Source: Anaerosalibacter massiliensis
GTDB lineage: Bacteria > Bacillota > Clostridia > Tissierellales > Sporanaerobacteraceae
NCBI GenBank assembly: GCA_000751555.1
Contig: CCEZ01000015.1
Location: 1-64,000 of the forward strand
Reading direction: 5' to 3'
Length of the DNA: 64,000 nt
The first letter of the stretch is position 1, and each line of letters begins with the position of its first letter. The position numbers were made by a program, and so were the translations under genes. Positions 1 to 8,205 of the stretch are shown in pieces. The notes below the pieces were generated by a model. That model was given only the letters and a program-made list of their open reading frames with translations. It was not told the origin of the DNA and ran no database searches.

Positions 1-157
1 AAAAATCTACACGCCACTCTACTACATCAGGTAATAATTTTTTAATGCTTTCAGTTTCACTAATTATTTCATCTTGAGTTTTACCTACAATAGGTACAAA
101 TATTTTTGTATTTCCCTCGCCAATATTTATATTTCTTACAGTTACTACATCACTCAT
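1..157 (-). CDS. aroD: Type I 3-dehydroquinate dehydratase, N-terminal part (runs off window)
   Basis: The minus-strand frame beginning at the ATG at 157 encodes 52 residues starting MSDVVTVRNINIGEG and continuing KIFVPIVGKT, then LLPDVVEWRVDF, at the window edge. The order (N-terminal strand, IVGKT, then the E-WR-D motif of strand 2) is that of type I dehydroquinases, which dehydrate 3-dehydroquinate in the shikimate pathway through a Schiff-base lysine. That lysine would lie outside the window. The gene starts 11 bp after the aroE stop with an AGAAGGTG ribosome-binding site, so the two are co-transcribed. The family call comes from remembered motifs only. Confidence 0.85.
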   Translation of the reverse strand, partial: MSDVVTVRNINIGEGNTKIFVPIVGKTQDEIISETESIKKLLPDVVEWRVDF

Positions 158-168
158 TTCTTCACCTT

Positions 169-1053
169 CTATTTTTTAAACAATAATTCTTTCACATAAT
201 CAACTGGCATTTCCTTTCCTGTCCATAATTTAAAAGCTTCTGCCCCTTGCCATAATACCATTCCATAACCATTAATTACCTTGCAACCTTGTTTTTCAGC
301 CATATTTAATAGTTTTGTCTTACTAGGTTCATAAACTATATCTGAAACAACTAAATCAGGATATAATATAGATGGATCCGGAATATTACATTTATCTTCC
401 AGTGGCTTCATTCCTACAGATGTTGCATCTATAAAAATTGAACTTTCCTGTATTTCTGTTCTCAATATATTTATATTATAAAGATCAAATACTTTAGCTT
501 TACAATTTGTTTCCTTGTTTATTTTTTGAGCCACTTTTTCTGCCCTTGTATATGAAGAAGTTTTTCTATTAAATATAGATATTTCTTTTACACCATCTAA
601 AGCTGCTTGTACGCAAATTGCTGTTGCTGCCCCTCCAGCACCAGCAACTACTATCTTTTTACCAATGATATCAATGCCTTCCTCCTTTAATGATCGCATA
701 TAGCCTACACCATCTGTCATATAACCTTTTAGTACTCCACCATCATTCACTATTGTATTTACTGAACCAGTCATTTCAGCAGCTGGAGACAATTTATCTA
801 AATACTTGCATACTAATGTTTTATTTGGCATTGTAATATTTGCACCACGAATATTTAAGGCCCGAAATCCCTTGATTACATCAGCTAATTGTTCATCACT
901 ATTTACATCAAATGCTAAATAAATATAATCTAATCCTAGCTTTTCAAATGATAAATTATGCATTTTAGGTGATAGACTATGGGAAATAGGTGAACCTAAT
1001 AAAGCCATTAGTTTTGTTCTACCAGTAATTCTTTCAGTAAAATCTTTTTTCAT
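169..1053 (-). CDS. aroE: Shikimate dehydrogenase
   Basis: A 294-aa protein that reduces 3-dehydroshikimate to shikimate with NADPH in aromatic amino acid synthesis; cytosolic. The N-terminal substrate domain has GSPISHSLSPKMHN (residues 20-33, the SxS shikimate-binding serines) and NITMPNK (72-78), whose lysine 78 matches the catalytic lysine. GSVNTIV (97-102) and YMTDGVG (111-117) complete the active site. The Rossmann part has GAGGAA (138-143) followed by an NRK turn typical of NADP-binding forms. NGYGMVLWQGAEAF near the C-terminus is also diagnostic. The length is slightly above the usual 270-285 aa. It sits directly upstream of aroD. Confidence 0.95.
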   Translation of the reverse strand: MKKDFTERITGRTKLMALLGSPISHSLSPKMHNLSFEKLGLDYIYLAFDVNSDEQLADVIKGFRALNIRGANITMPNKTLVCKYLDKLSPAAEMTGSVNTIVNDGGVLKGYMTDGVGYMRSLKEEGIDIIGKKIVVAGAGGAATAICVQAALDGVKEISIFNRKTSSYTRAEKVAQKINKETNCKAKVFDLYNINILRTEIQESSIFIDATSVGMKPLEDKCNIPDPSILYPDLVVSDIVYEPSKTKLLNMAEKQGCKVINGYGMVLWQGAEAFKLWTGKEMPVDYVKELLFKK

Positions 1054-1150
1054 TTAATTCATTCCTTCTTTTTAAATTGTAAATTATTTTATACTCTAAA
1101 TTTTTATAAATAAAACTTCAGTACTAATTATACCATTGATCAGAATATTA

Positions 1151-1174
1151 TAGGGACAGTTAAATCTGTCCCTA
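1151..1174. terminator. Hairpin between aroE and the gamma-carbonic anhydrase gene
   Basis: A 9-bp perfect stem (TAGGGACAG and its complement) closes a 6-nt loop, 10 bp past the stop of the minus-strand hexapeptide-repeat gene. There is no clear T-run, so it may be a weak terminator. Its GGGACAG core resembles the GGGGACG hairpins elsewhere in the window. Confidence 0.5.
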
Positions 1175-1183
1175 CTTTAGATA

Positions 1184-1687
1184 TCATATATGCTCATTTT
1201 TCCATAATTTTTCATATCTAATTGCATTATATCTTGTTTTCTCTATTTCCTCTTCTCTTACTTTTCTTATAATCTTCCCAGGAATACCAAGGACTAAAGA
1301 GTTTTCTGGTATATTAACCCCTTCTGGAATTAGAGCTCCTGCTCCTATTATACAATTATCTCCAATAACAGCATTATTTAAAATTATTGCTCCCATACCT
1401 ATCAAACAATTATTACCTACTTTACAACCATGGACTACTGCATTATGTCCTACAGTAGTATAGTCACCAATTTCTAAAGGAAGATTAGTATCTACGTGTA
1501 AAGTAACATTATCTTGAATATTAGTGTGTTTCCCAACATTAATATAACTCATATCCCCTCGAGCTACTGCACCATACCAAAAACTACTACCTTCTCCTAT
1601 GGTTACATCTCCTACAATATTTGCTGTTTCAGCAATAAATGATTCTGAATGTATTTTGGCTTTTTTATTTTTTAAATTCTTTATCAT
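1184..1687 (-). CDS. Gamma carbonic anhydrase family protein (left-handed beta-helix)
   Basis: A 167-aa protein of the YrdA/gamma-carbonic-anhydrase group. Hexapeptide repeats run from about residue 20 to 130 (IGEGSSFWYGAVARGD, then IGDNCIIGAGA). QDN (58-60) and the three presumed zinc-binding histidines H64, H81 and H86 (in VTLH and GHNAVVHG) are present. Family members form trimers with metal at subunit interfaces; some hydrate CO2 and many have no proven activity. It has its own AGGAGA ribosome-binding site and appears monocistronic. The substrate cannot be read from sequence. Confidence 0.88.
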   Translation of the reverse strand: MIKNLKNKKAKIHSESFIAETANIVGDVTIGEGSSFWYGAVARGDMSYINVGKHTNIQDNVTLHVDTNLPLEIGDYTTVGHNAVVHGCKVGNNCLIGMGAIILNNAVIGDNCIIGAGALIPEGVNIPENSLVLGIPGKIIRKVREEEIEKTRYNAIRYEKLWKNEHI

Positions 1688-1946
1688 ATACTGTCTCTCC
1701 TTATCATTTATATATGTTTTTTAAAATATTATTTATACTCAATATTTATGGATTTTATTAATATCAGCTTTCGGTACATTACATTATAATACCACAATAG
1801 CAAAATTATCAAACTCCCCCTAGAATTATAAATTTTATATTAATAAAACTATTTATATCTATACCCATAAACAAAAATCTCCCTAGGTAATTAACTTAAA
1901 TAATTAACTAAGAAGACCTCTTATTTTTATAGCTGTTTACTACAAT

Positions 1947-2492
1947 TTATTTTTTCTCAAAGATTGGAAGGTATTCTAAAAATATAATATCTTTCCTATT
2001 AGCCGCTTCTCCTTCTGCTAATATAGCTGCTTTAGCTTCAACAATACCTCCTGCCGATTCTACAAGTCTTTCCATAGCCTGTATAGAACCTCCAGTACTT
2101 ATAACATCGTCAATAATAGCTACCCGTTTCCCTTTTATATATTCAGCATCCTGTTCATCTAAACACAATAATTGCTTATCTTGCGTAGTTATAGATATAA
2201 CTTCATCAATAATAGGTGAATTCATATAAGGCTTAATACTTTTTCTAGCCACGATATATTTTTCCATATCTAACAACTTTGACATCTCAAATACTAAGGG
2301 AATTCCTTTTGCCTCTGCTGTTAATAGTACATCTACATTAGGCAATTTTTTCACTATTTCAGGAGCTGCTACAGAAACCAGTTCAGTATCTCCTAATATT
2401 ACAAAGCTAGCAATACAAAGATTATCACTAATCTGTACAATAGGTAATTCCCGTGTCACTCCAGCTATTTCAATAGAATATGTCTCTTCCAT
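1947..2492 (-). CDS. Purine phosphoribosyltransferase (adenine/xanthine type)
   Basis: A 181-aa type I phosphoribosyltransferase. The PRPP loop is VAIIDDVISTGGSI (about residues 124-137), with the two acidic residues and TGG that bind PRPP. AEAKGIPLV (60-68) matches the A-KG-P region of the Apt/Xpt group, and VARKS follows. It converts a free purine base plus PRPP to the nucleotide. It lies 20 bp downstream of the NCS2 permease on the same strand and shares its guanine-type riboswitch, so guanine, hypoxanthine or xanthine is a likelier substrate than adenine. That last point is inference from context. Confidence 0.85.
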   Translation of the reverse strand: MEETYSIEIAGVTRELPIVQISDNLCIASFVILGDTELVSVAAPEIVKKLPNVDVLLTAEAKGIPLVFEMSKLLDMEKYIVARKSIKPYMNSPIIDEVISITTQDKQLLCLDEQDAEYIKGKRVAIIDDVISTGGSIQAMERLVESAGGIVEAKAAILAEGEAANRKDIIFLEYLPIFEKK

Positions 2493-2511
2493 TTTTTATC
2501 CTCCTTATATA

Positions 2512-3579
2512 TTACATTCCCAATATACTAGCAAAAGCTTTAATAATAATACCTGCTATCATGCCTAAAAATGGATCAGTGATTGCTGTTACAGTCATAG
2601 TTATTCCTCCAACAATTGGTCCCCCTGGCATTCCTGCAGTAGTTAATGCAGATACAGCATTGACTGGTACAGTTACAATAGCTCCTAGTACGAACAAGAA
2701 TCCAGCAATTGATTCGCTAGGTATATATTTCCCCATTTTAGGCAATAAGCCTGCAAATAAAATAATCGCCATCAAAGCCATCATTAAAACACCAGACATT
2801 AAAGGGTGTGGTGCGCCTCCTGTTGCGGAAATAATAGATTCAACAGGTCCACCTCCAAATATTGCTGATGCTAAATCTGCCAGACTACTAACAATTGATA
2901 GATGGTCTATATTAACATTAGTATTTGCAATATTACCAGTGATCTTTCCAAATGCAATATTAGCACCTATATTTAAACATATCATAGCTAAGGCACCACG
3001 AATAACATCAATATTTATAACAGGCTTTTGAAAAACAAATTTCTCTCTTTCAGAAATATTAATATCAGATTCCTGTTTTAATATCAATGCAATAACACTT
3101 GATGCAATTACAGAAATAGCAATTGTATATACTAAATCTTCTGTAAACATATAAGTAACAAAGCTAATAGCAATAGAACTGAATCCAACTATCTTATTTT
3201 TTCTTGCCATATCAATAGAAACACGTGCCAGCATAATTCCTACTCCTGCCATCATTCCACTAGTAATTGCAGGTCCAATAAAATTTACAATTTTTTCGAG
3301 TAAGCCAAATGCACCTATGATAGTCATCCCTATAGCACCTAAAATAACCATAGATATTCGTTCTTTCATGTTTTTACCCATTGTTCCTGCTAATGTAATA
3401 GTTTCTGCCTGAAATGAAACTGGTGCTACTACACCAAATATTAAACATCCTATTGCACCAACAATAAATGCTAAAGCTGTTGGTACTGATGCAAATCCAA
3501 ATGATAATGCTAAAAGTCCTTGAGGTAATCCATTAAGGATAACACTCAGTGCTGCGAGGAAGTCTTTTAAATAGTCCAT
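2512..3579 (-). CDS. NCS2-family purine permease
   Basis: A 355-aa, very hydrophobic protein with about 10-11 membrane segments. VVAPVSFQAETITLAGTMG near residue 50 and FGGGPVESIISATGGAPHP near residue 240 match the half-helix and substrate segments of NCS2 / AzgA-like base permeases. It is shorter than most (about 430 aa), so some peripheral helices may be missing. It probably imports a purine base into the cytosol, coupled to the phosphoribosyltransferase just downstream. The leader has a guanine-type riboswitch and a terminator, which supports purine as substrate. Start ATG follows a GGAGAG site. Confidence 0.85.
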   Translation of the reverse strand: MDYLKDFLAALSVILNGLPQGLLALSFGFASVPTALAFIVGAIGCLIFGVVAPVSFQAETITLAGTMGKNMKERISMVILGAIGMTIIGAFGLLEKIVNFIGPAITSGMMAGVGIMLARVSIDMARKNKIVGFSSIAISFVTYMFTEDLVYTIAISVIASSVIALILKQESDINISEREKFVFQKPVINIDVIRGALAMICLNIGANIAFGKITGNIANTNVNIDHLSIVSSLADLASAIFGGGPVESIISATGGAPHPLMSGVLMMALMAIILFAGLLPKMGKYIPSESIAGFLFVLGAIVTVPVNAVSALTTAGMPGGPIVGGITMTVTAITDPFLGMIAGIIIKAFASILGM

Positions 3580-3610
3580 TTATGTCTCTCCTTTACATTG
3601 CTCTCACATA

Positions 3611-3674
3611 AAAAAGTATATACTAAAGAAACTGGAATTCTCTATAGGAAAGAATTCCAGTTTCTTTAGTATAT
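3611..3674 (-). terminator. Riboswitch-linked intrinsic terminator
   Basis: A perfect inverted repeat of 23 bp per arm (3618-3640 and 3652-3674) around an 11-nt loop is followed on the minus strand by CTTTTTTATG. It lies between the purine aptamer and the permease start, about 30 bp ahead of the ATG, where a transcription-attenuation platform should be. The stem shares no sequence with aptamer helix P1, so the antiterminator pairing is not resolved here. Confidence 0.9.
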
Positions 3675-3723
3675 AAACAAAGGTTAAAATTAATACAATA
3701 CCTTTTTATTTATTATCTGTTTA

Positions 3724-3798
3724 TCCTCACCCATAGTAGGATAATTTTAGGTTATCCTGTAGAAACTCCTGAACCATATTATCAGGATTATATGAGAG
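3724..3798 (-). promoter_or_regulatory. Purine riboswitch, guanine type
   Basis: Read on the minus strand, the segment has every conserved part of the purine aptamer: P1 arms CTCATATAA and TATGGGTGAG, P2 CCTGA with TCAGG, junction GTTTCTAC, P3 AGGATAA with TTATCCT, and J3/1 ACTAT. The C in ACTAT is the discriminator position that pairs with guanine or hypoxanthine (adenine switches have U). Ligand binding should shut off the downstream permease and phosphoribosyltransferase by termination. Confidence 0.95.
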
Positions 3799-3821
3799 CA
3801 ATATTCTGTTTTTATATAATG

Positions 3822-3850
3822 AATATACCAGAACATTCGACATTTTGCAA
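3822..3850 (-). promoter_or_regulatory. Sigma-A-like promoter of the purine operon
   Basis: On the minus strand, TTGCAA (3845-3850) and TATATT (3822-3827) are 17 bp apart, with a TGG just before the -10 box. Transcription would start just before the riboswitch aptamer. Confidence 0.75.
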
Positions 3851-3893
3851 GATTTTTTATTTGCAATATAGTAAATATTATAAAATAATTAAA

Positions 3894-4373
3894 CTATATA
3901 GTTAACTTATTATAAACTAAAACCTGTTTATCCTCCGTTTCTAAAAATCCTACTTTCAATAAAATATTTTTAATGACATTAAAAAATGGGTTTTCTTTTC
4001 TTATAAATGCCTCTATTGGCAATTCATCTAAATATTCATCCTCTACAAATAAACTTAAAGCTTTGTATCCATAACCGTTAAATTGGTATTCACTAAATAT
4101 AAGTATAGATATATCATAAAAAAATTCTCCACTATTATTTCGATCTTTTACTAAAACAATATCTCCAATAAAATTGTCATCCTCATATATTTCAAAACAT
4201 CTGCTATCTAAAATATCAATTCTAATATCTGGAGACCCTTTATTTATATTATTTTTGATTTCATTTGCTCCTAATAATATATCATTTCCAAAACTTTTAG
4301 TATGTTTACATACTTCCTCTAAATATTTCAATGTCCATAAAGGTTTTTCATTCTCAATTATTTTTAAATTCAC
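3894..4373 (-). CDS. GNAT-like acetyltransferase or hypothetical protein
   Basis: 159 aa, soluble. The middle (FEIYEDDNFIGDIVLV, then DISILIFSEYQFNGYGYKAL) resembles strands 2-4 of the GNAT fold, with Q-x-x-G-Y-G standing in for the acetyl-CoA loop (usually R/Q-x-x-G-x-G/A). Residues near the C-terminus (LLKVGFLETEDKQVLVYNK) fit the usual GNAT ending. The N-terminal third is not recognised. It lies upstream of the purine operon promoter and is transcribed separately. The family assignment is moderate; substrate unknown. Confidence 0.55.
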   Translation of the reverse strand: MNLKIIENEKPLWTLKYLEEVCKHTKSFGNDILLGANEIKNNINKGSPDIRIDILDSRCFEIYEDDNFIGDIVLVKDRNNSGEFFYDISILIFSEYQFNGYGYKALSLFVEDEYLDELPIEAFIRKENPFFNVIKNILLKVGFLETEDKQVLVYNKLTI

Positions 4374-4520
4374 TTTATCACCCCAAAAAATAATCCCCTC
4401 TTCTAATCATAAACTGGAATTTTCAACTGAATTCCTATATATTAATTTATGTATAATATCTGTTGGATATAAACTTGCCACTTTTACAATTTTTTCAATC
4501 TTTAAATCATCAATAGTCTG

Positions 4521-5057
4521 CTAAGAATTGAAAAGTTCATCATTACTAATTCCCTCAATTTTTTCACCTACATTTCTAAACTGTCCAAGCCAAAACATTA
4601 ATGCATCATCACGAGCATAATTTTCATCTATATGCACTTCTTTTATTTCTCCAATAAACCACTTATGACTACCTGTATAATCAATTCGATGTACAACTTT
4701 ACACTCAAGATTTACTGGACATTCCTCTATAATATAACTATCAATTTTGTTTCCTCTTTGTGGTGTCAGATTTGCCTTTATATATTTATTTCCATCTCTT
4801 CCAGATATAGTACCGCAAATATGTATTTTATCTAATTGCTTCTTAGTTGGTATATTGATAGCAAATTCTTTCTTTGAATTAATTAATTCATAGGTATACT
4901 TCTCAGGTTTAATCCCTACCATTACAGATGGAGGATTGAAAGAATAGAAATGAAATGCTCCAACAACCATAATATTATTTCCTACTGTAACAAAAACTAC
5001 TGGAAAAGAAGGTAGCGCAACTATTCCATCATGTAAATTATCATGTATTACTTTCAT
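4521..5057 (-). CDS. Flavin reductase family protein (flavoredoxin-like)
   Basis: 178 aa from the ATG at 5057, chosen over an upstream ATG because AAAGGAGG lies 6 bp before it. The FMN-binding split-barrel pattern is visible: LPSFPVVFVTVG, then PPSVMVGIKPEKYTYELI, then EFAINIP (the F-x-x-N-x-P motif). Such proteins bind FMN and pass electrons or reduce flavin. Divergent from a MerR regulator across a 237-bp spacer. The frame stays open for 36 more codons past the TAG stop, probably by chance. Confidence 0.85.
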   Translation of the reverse strand: MKVIHDNLHDGIVALPSFPVVFVTVGNNIMVVGAFHFYSFNPPSVMVGIKPEKYTYELINSKKEFAINIPTKKQLDKIHICGTISGRDGNKYIKANLTPQRGNKIDSYIIEECPVNLECKVVHRIDYTGSHKWFIGEIKEVHIDENYARDDALMFWLGQFRNVGEKIEGISNDELFNS

Positions 5058-5223
5058 TGAACGGCCTCCTTTACAGAACAAAACTCTTTCTTGATACTTA
5101 AAAAACATAATTTTAATAATTTATTTTATTATTTTCTATTGTATCAAATATTAGCCTACTAATGTATATACATTAATATAAAACCGTATTTCTTATCCTG
5201 TTTACTTAATTTCTATTTTCTTA

Positions 5224-5254
5224 TTGACTCTAACATTATGTTATGCTTTATACT
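5224..5254 (+). promoter_or_regulatory. MerR-type promoter with 19-bp spacer and dyad
   Basis: TTGACT (5224-5229) and TATACT (5249-5254) are separated by 19 bp instead of 17, and the spacer holds the dyad TAACATTATGTTA. An over-long spacer with a central dyad is the hallmark of promoters untwisted by MerR-family activators. It lies 41 bp ahead of the MerR gene, suggesting autoregulation. Confidence 0.8.
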
Positions 5255-5294
5255 AATATTGAGCTCAAAAATCATACATGTGTGAGGTGTATAA

Positions 5295-6113
5295 ATGTTA
5301 AAAATAGGCGATTTTTCAAAACTATCGAGGATTAGTATTCGTATGCTTAGACATTATGATGATATCGGACTATTAAAACCTGATATGATTGATTCTTCTA
5401 ATGGCTATAGATATTATAGCGAATCTCAGCTTACTATAACTAGTAAAATCCACGTACTAAAATATATGGGATTTAGTCTATCTAATATTTCCGACATCTT
5501 AAATTGTTATTCTGATCCTAAAAAATTAGAAGAATATCTTTTACTGCAAAAATCTATTGTAAAAAAAGAATATGAAGAATCCCAAAATAGATTACTTCTC
5601 CTTGAAAATACTATTGATCGACTTAGAAAGGATGATAATGCTATGAGTTATTCTGTTATAGTAAAAGAAATTCCTAGAATGAAAGTTGCTAGCTTTAGAG
5701 ATATTATTCCATCTTATGAAATGGAACATATCCTTTGGGAAAAAATGATGAAGGAACTAGATTCTCAAAATGTAAAATTTTCAAATCCATGCTACTCCAT
5801 GGCTATATTTCACGATAAGGAACACAAGGAAAATGATGTGGATGTTGAAATACAAATATCTGTAATTGGCAATTACTCTAATGCTAATAATGTTATCTTC
5901 AAAGATACTGATACTACGAAAGTAGCTTCCGTAACATTTAAAGGCCATTATAATCAAATTCATCTAGTTAATGAAACAGTTGCTCACTGGGTATCAGATA
6001 ATAATTACGAATTTAATGGTGCTATGTTTAATATTTACCATGTAAGTCCTGCTACTGAAAATAATCCTGATAATTGGGTTACAGAAGCATGCTTCCCTAT
6101 TAAAAAAATTTAA
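5295..6113 (+). CDS. MerR-family regulator with GyrI-like effector domain
   Basis: 272 aa. Residues 2-30 (LKIGDFSKLSRISIRMLRHY, then DDIGLLKP) form the MerR winged helix-turn-helix; YRYYSESQL follows, then a dimerisation coiled coil to about residue 112. From residue 120 on (VIVKEIPRMKVASFRDIIP, later VTFKGHYNQIH) it matches the BmrR/GyrI ligand-binding fold, so it likely senses a small amphipathic compound. It has a GTGAGGTG ribosome-binding site and probably controls its own 19-bp-spacer promoter and perhaps the divergent flavin reductase. Confidence 0.9.
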   Translation: MLKIGDFSKLSRISIRMLRHYDDIGLLKPDMIDSSNGYRYYSESQLTITSKIHVLKYMGFSLSNISDILNCYSDPKKLEEYLLLQKSIVKKEYEESQNRLLLLENTIDRLRKDDNAMSYSVIVKEIPRMKVASFRDIIPSYEMEHILWEKMMKELDSQNVKFSNPCYSMAIFHDKEHKENDVDVEIQISVIGNYSNANNVIFKDTDTTKVASVTFKGHYNQIHLVNETVAHWVSDNNYEFNGAMFNIYHVSPATENNPDNWVTEACFPIKKI

Positions 6114-6119
6114 TTTTTA

Positions 6120-6151
6120 AATACCACCGAAGCTAAACCTCAGGTGGTATT
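6120..6151. terminator. Bidirectional terminator between MerR and ATP-grasp genes
   Basis: AATACCACC and GGTGGTATT pair across a 14-nt loop, flanked by A-rich and T-rich runs, between two convergent genes. Confidence 0.8.
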
Positions 6152-6184
6152 TATTCTTCATCACTACCTCAAGTATATATTTAA

Positions 6185-6988
6185 TTATGAAGCTTCAGGG
6201 TACATAGGAGTATTAGGATTAAAGTCTGGATATGATAGAATATAATCATAAATATGTTTTTCTATGTTAACTCCCATATTTTTTAAACCTTCATTTCCAA
6301 ACATTACATTATATTCTAGTATATAATAAGCATCCCCAACTACTGCTATATCAAATCCTGCATGATTTATATTTAAACTAGAAGCAACTTTTTCTACCAA
6401 TTCAATTGCCTTTGAGGGAATATTATTATAGTCATAAATAGCTCCTTTTGCAATATTATTATGAAACTCTCCCTCTCTAGCTATTCTCCAGTAAGCTCCT
6501 ATTATCTTATTACCTACATATATTATTCTTAAATCTCTATCTATAGGAAGTTTTTCTTGAATATATAAGATATCATTATTTTCTATATAAGTTTTCAATT
6601 CTTGTCTGTTTTTTATAAGGAAAACTCCTCTTCCCATAGAGTTTTTTATTTCTTTAGCTACTAAGGGGTATCCAAATTCTTCTTCAATAGTTTCAATGTT
6701 AATGTTATATTTACTTAATATTTGAGTATAAGGTACATTTTTAGGGAAAGTAGTCCATAATGCTCTAGTAGTTTCAACTTTATTATGCCCTAGCTGATAA
6801 GTGCTAATATTAGGAAATATTTTCTTTTTGAGTCCATAAACTAAAGAATTTACCTGCCAATATTCTGGAAATAATATGCAATCTGCAGATTTTATTTTAT
6901 CTATTTCTTTAAAAATATTTTCTGGTTTAATATATGTTATATTAGGTATGCTTATAGTCCTAAATGGATTAAATGTAATTAAATTCAT
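6185..6988 (-). CDS. ATP-grasp (RimK-like) ligase
   Basis: 267 aa. The ATP-grasp core is visible: FGYPLVAKEIKNSMGRGVF (about residues 105-123; nucleotide-binding lysine and glycine-rich loop), YIQEKLP hinge, DLRIIYVGNKIIGAYWRIA, then HAGFDIAVV and YILEYNVMFG carrying the metal-binding acidic residue and asparagine. RimK-type enzymes ligate amino acids or peptides to a carboxylate. The N-terminal domain, which picks the substrate, is not recognisable. Monocistronic, convergent with merR. Confidence 0.8.
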   Translation of the reverse strand: MNLITFNPFRTISIPNITYIKPENIFKEIDKIKSADCILFPEYWQVNSLVYGLKKKIFPNISTYQLGHNKVETTRALWTTFPKNVPYTQILSKYNINIETIEEEFGYPLVAKEIKNSMGRGVFLIKNRQELKTYIENNDILYIQEKLPIDRDLRIIYVGNKIIGAYWRIAREGEFHNNIAKGAIYDYNNIPSKAIELVEKVASSLNINHAGFDIAVVGDAYYILEYNVMFGNEGLKNMGVNIEKHIYDYILSYPDFNPNTPMYPEAS

Positions 6989-7199
6989 TTCAACACCACC
7001 CTATAAAGAATAACAAAATTATTTTACTACCAGAAAAATTGTTTTGCAATATTTTTTATGATATTTTTATTTTTCCATAATTAATTATTCATATTTATCT
7101 AATAGATTAAATAATACTAATTATATATTGTGTTTTTATATCTTTTTAGTTATAATCCATATTATTAAATATCCTAGCATTATATGGAGGTAATATAAT

Positions 7200-7997
7200 A
7201 TGTACTCTTTTTCAGAATATCTGTGGTTTTTTATCATTTATGCTTTCTTAGGCTGGTGTGTTGAAGTTGTATATCACGTAGTAAAATCTGGGCAGTTCGT
7301 TAATAGAGGTTTCTTAAATGGAGCTGTATGTCCAATTTATGGCTTTGGTATGGTAATATTACTTTATTTATTAACTCCCCTAAAATATAATTTTATCTTA
7401 TTATTTTTAGGTTCATTCTTACTTACATCTATTTTAGAATATATAACAGGATTTATACTCGAAAAAATATTTCATGATAAATGGTGGAATTATTCTGATA
7501 TGCCTTTTAATATTAGAGGATATATATGTTTAGCTTTTTCAATTATATGGGGTATTAGTGGAGTATTTATGGTTGATATAATTCATCCACCTATCTCAAA
7601 ATCTATATCTATCCTAGATAATACAATTGGTAATATTATATTATTTCTGATATTAATATGTTTAATAATAGATCTTATTATAACAATTTTGGGTATCATG
7701 AAAATAAAAAAACACATATATATACTTGATGAAATAGCGGAAAAGTTAAGATATTATTCTAATGATATTGGTGAAAATATTTATAAAGGTACCACATTAG
7801 CAATTAAGACTAAAGACAATATGAAGTACAAGATTGAGGAACAAAGATCAGAATTTGATGATATACTAAGTAAGAAAAGTATAAGAATCAAAGAACTAAA
7901 AGTAAAATATGAAAAGATATTGAAAGAAAAAGGATTTGTTCATAAACGTTTAGAAAAAGCATTTCCAAATATTAAAACATTGAAAAAACACAACTAA
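7200..7997 (+). CDS. Membrane protein of the CmpB-like putative ABC permease family
   Basis: 265 aa. About six membrane segments fill residues 5-175, starting FSEYLWFFIIYAFLGWCVEV, with GFLNGAVCPIYGFG and a WWNYSDMPFNIRGYICL segment that are characteristic of the family known as PF06541. The C-terminal 85 residues are charged and probably a cytosolic coiled coil. Function of the family is not established despite the ABC name. Ribosome-binding site GGAGGTAAT; single gene followed by a strong hairpin. Confidence 0.8.
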   Translation: MYSFSEYLWFFIIYAFLGWCVEVVYHVVKSGQFVNRGFLNGAVCPIYGFGMVILLYLLTPLKYNFILLFLGSFLLTSILEYITGFILEKIFHDKWWNYSDMPFNIRGYICLAFSIIWGISGVFMVDIIHPPISKSISILDNTIGNIILFLILICLIIDLIITILGIMKIKKHIYILDEIAEKLRYYSNDIGENIYKGTTLAIKTKDNMKYKIEEQRSEFDDILSKKSIRIKELKVKYEKILKEKGFVHKRLEKAFPNIKTLKKHN

Positions 7998-8000
7998 ACT

Positions 8001-8037
8001 AATATAGCACAAGGGGACGATTCTTCTGTGCTATATT
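8001..8037. terminator. Hairpin carrying a GGGGACG-type core
   Basis: AATATAGCACA pairs with TGTGCTATATT and is followed by TTTTTCTC, so it ends the upstream + gene. The loop holds GGGGACGATTCTTCTGTG, a repeat core common in clostridial genomes. Confidence 0.8.
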
Positions 8038-8205
8038 TTTCTCATTATTCTAAAATTAATTCCTGCTCGTTGCTTACATATCGATAATCTAACTAATTCT
8101 TCATATTCAAGACATTTATCATTAATTTCTCCACTGGTGAATTTAAAAAGATTTAATCTACAAGGCAAGGTAATTAAATTCAATATTGTAGAAATTAAAA
8201 ATATA

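Noticed and set aside
2480-3031. Long plus-strand frame opposite the purine permease gene.
   Set aside because: It is the shadow of the permease: proline- and isoleucine-rich antisense reading with no ribosome-binding site.
4410-4523. Open frame continuing 36 codons past the TAG of the flavin reductase gene, considered as stop-codon readthrough together with the HEPN TAG.
   Set aside because: The length is within chance for this base composition and the continuation has no family signal. Other genes here end normally at TAG, so general TAG recoding is not supported.
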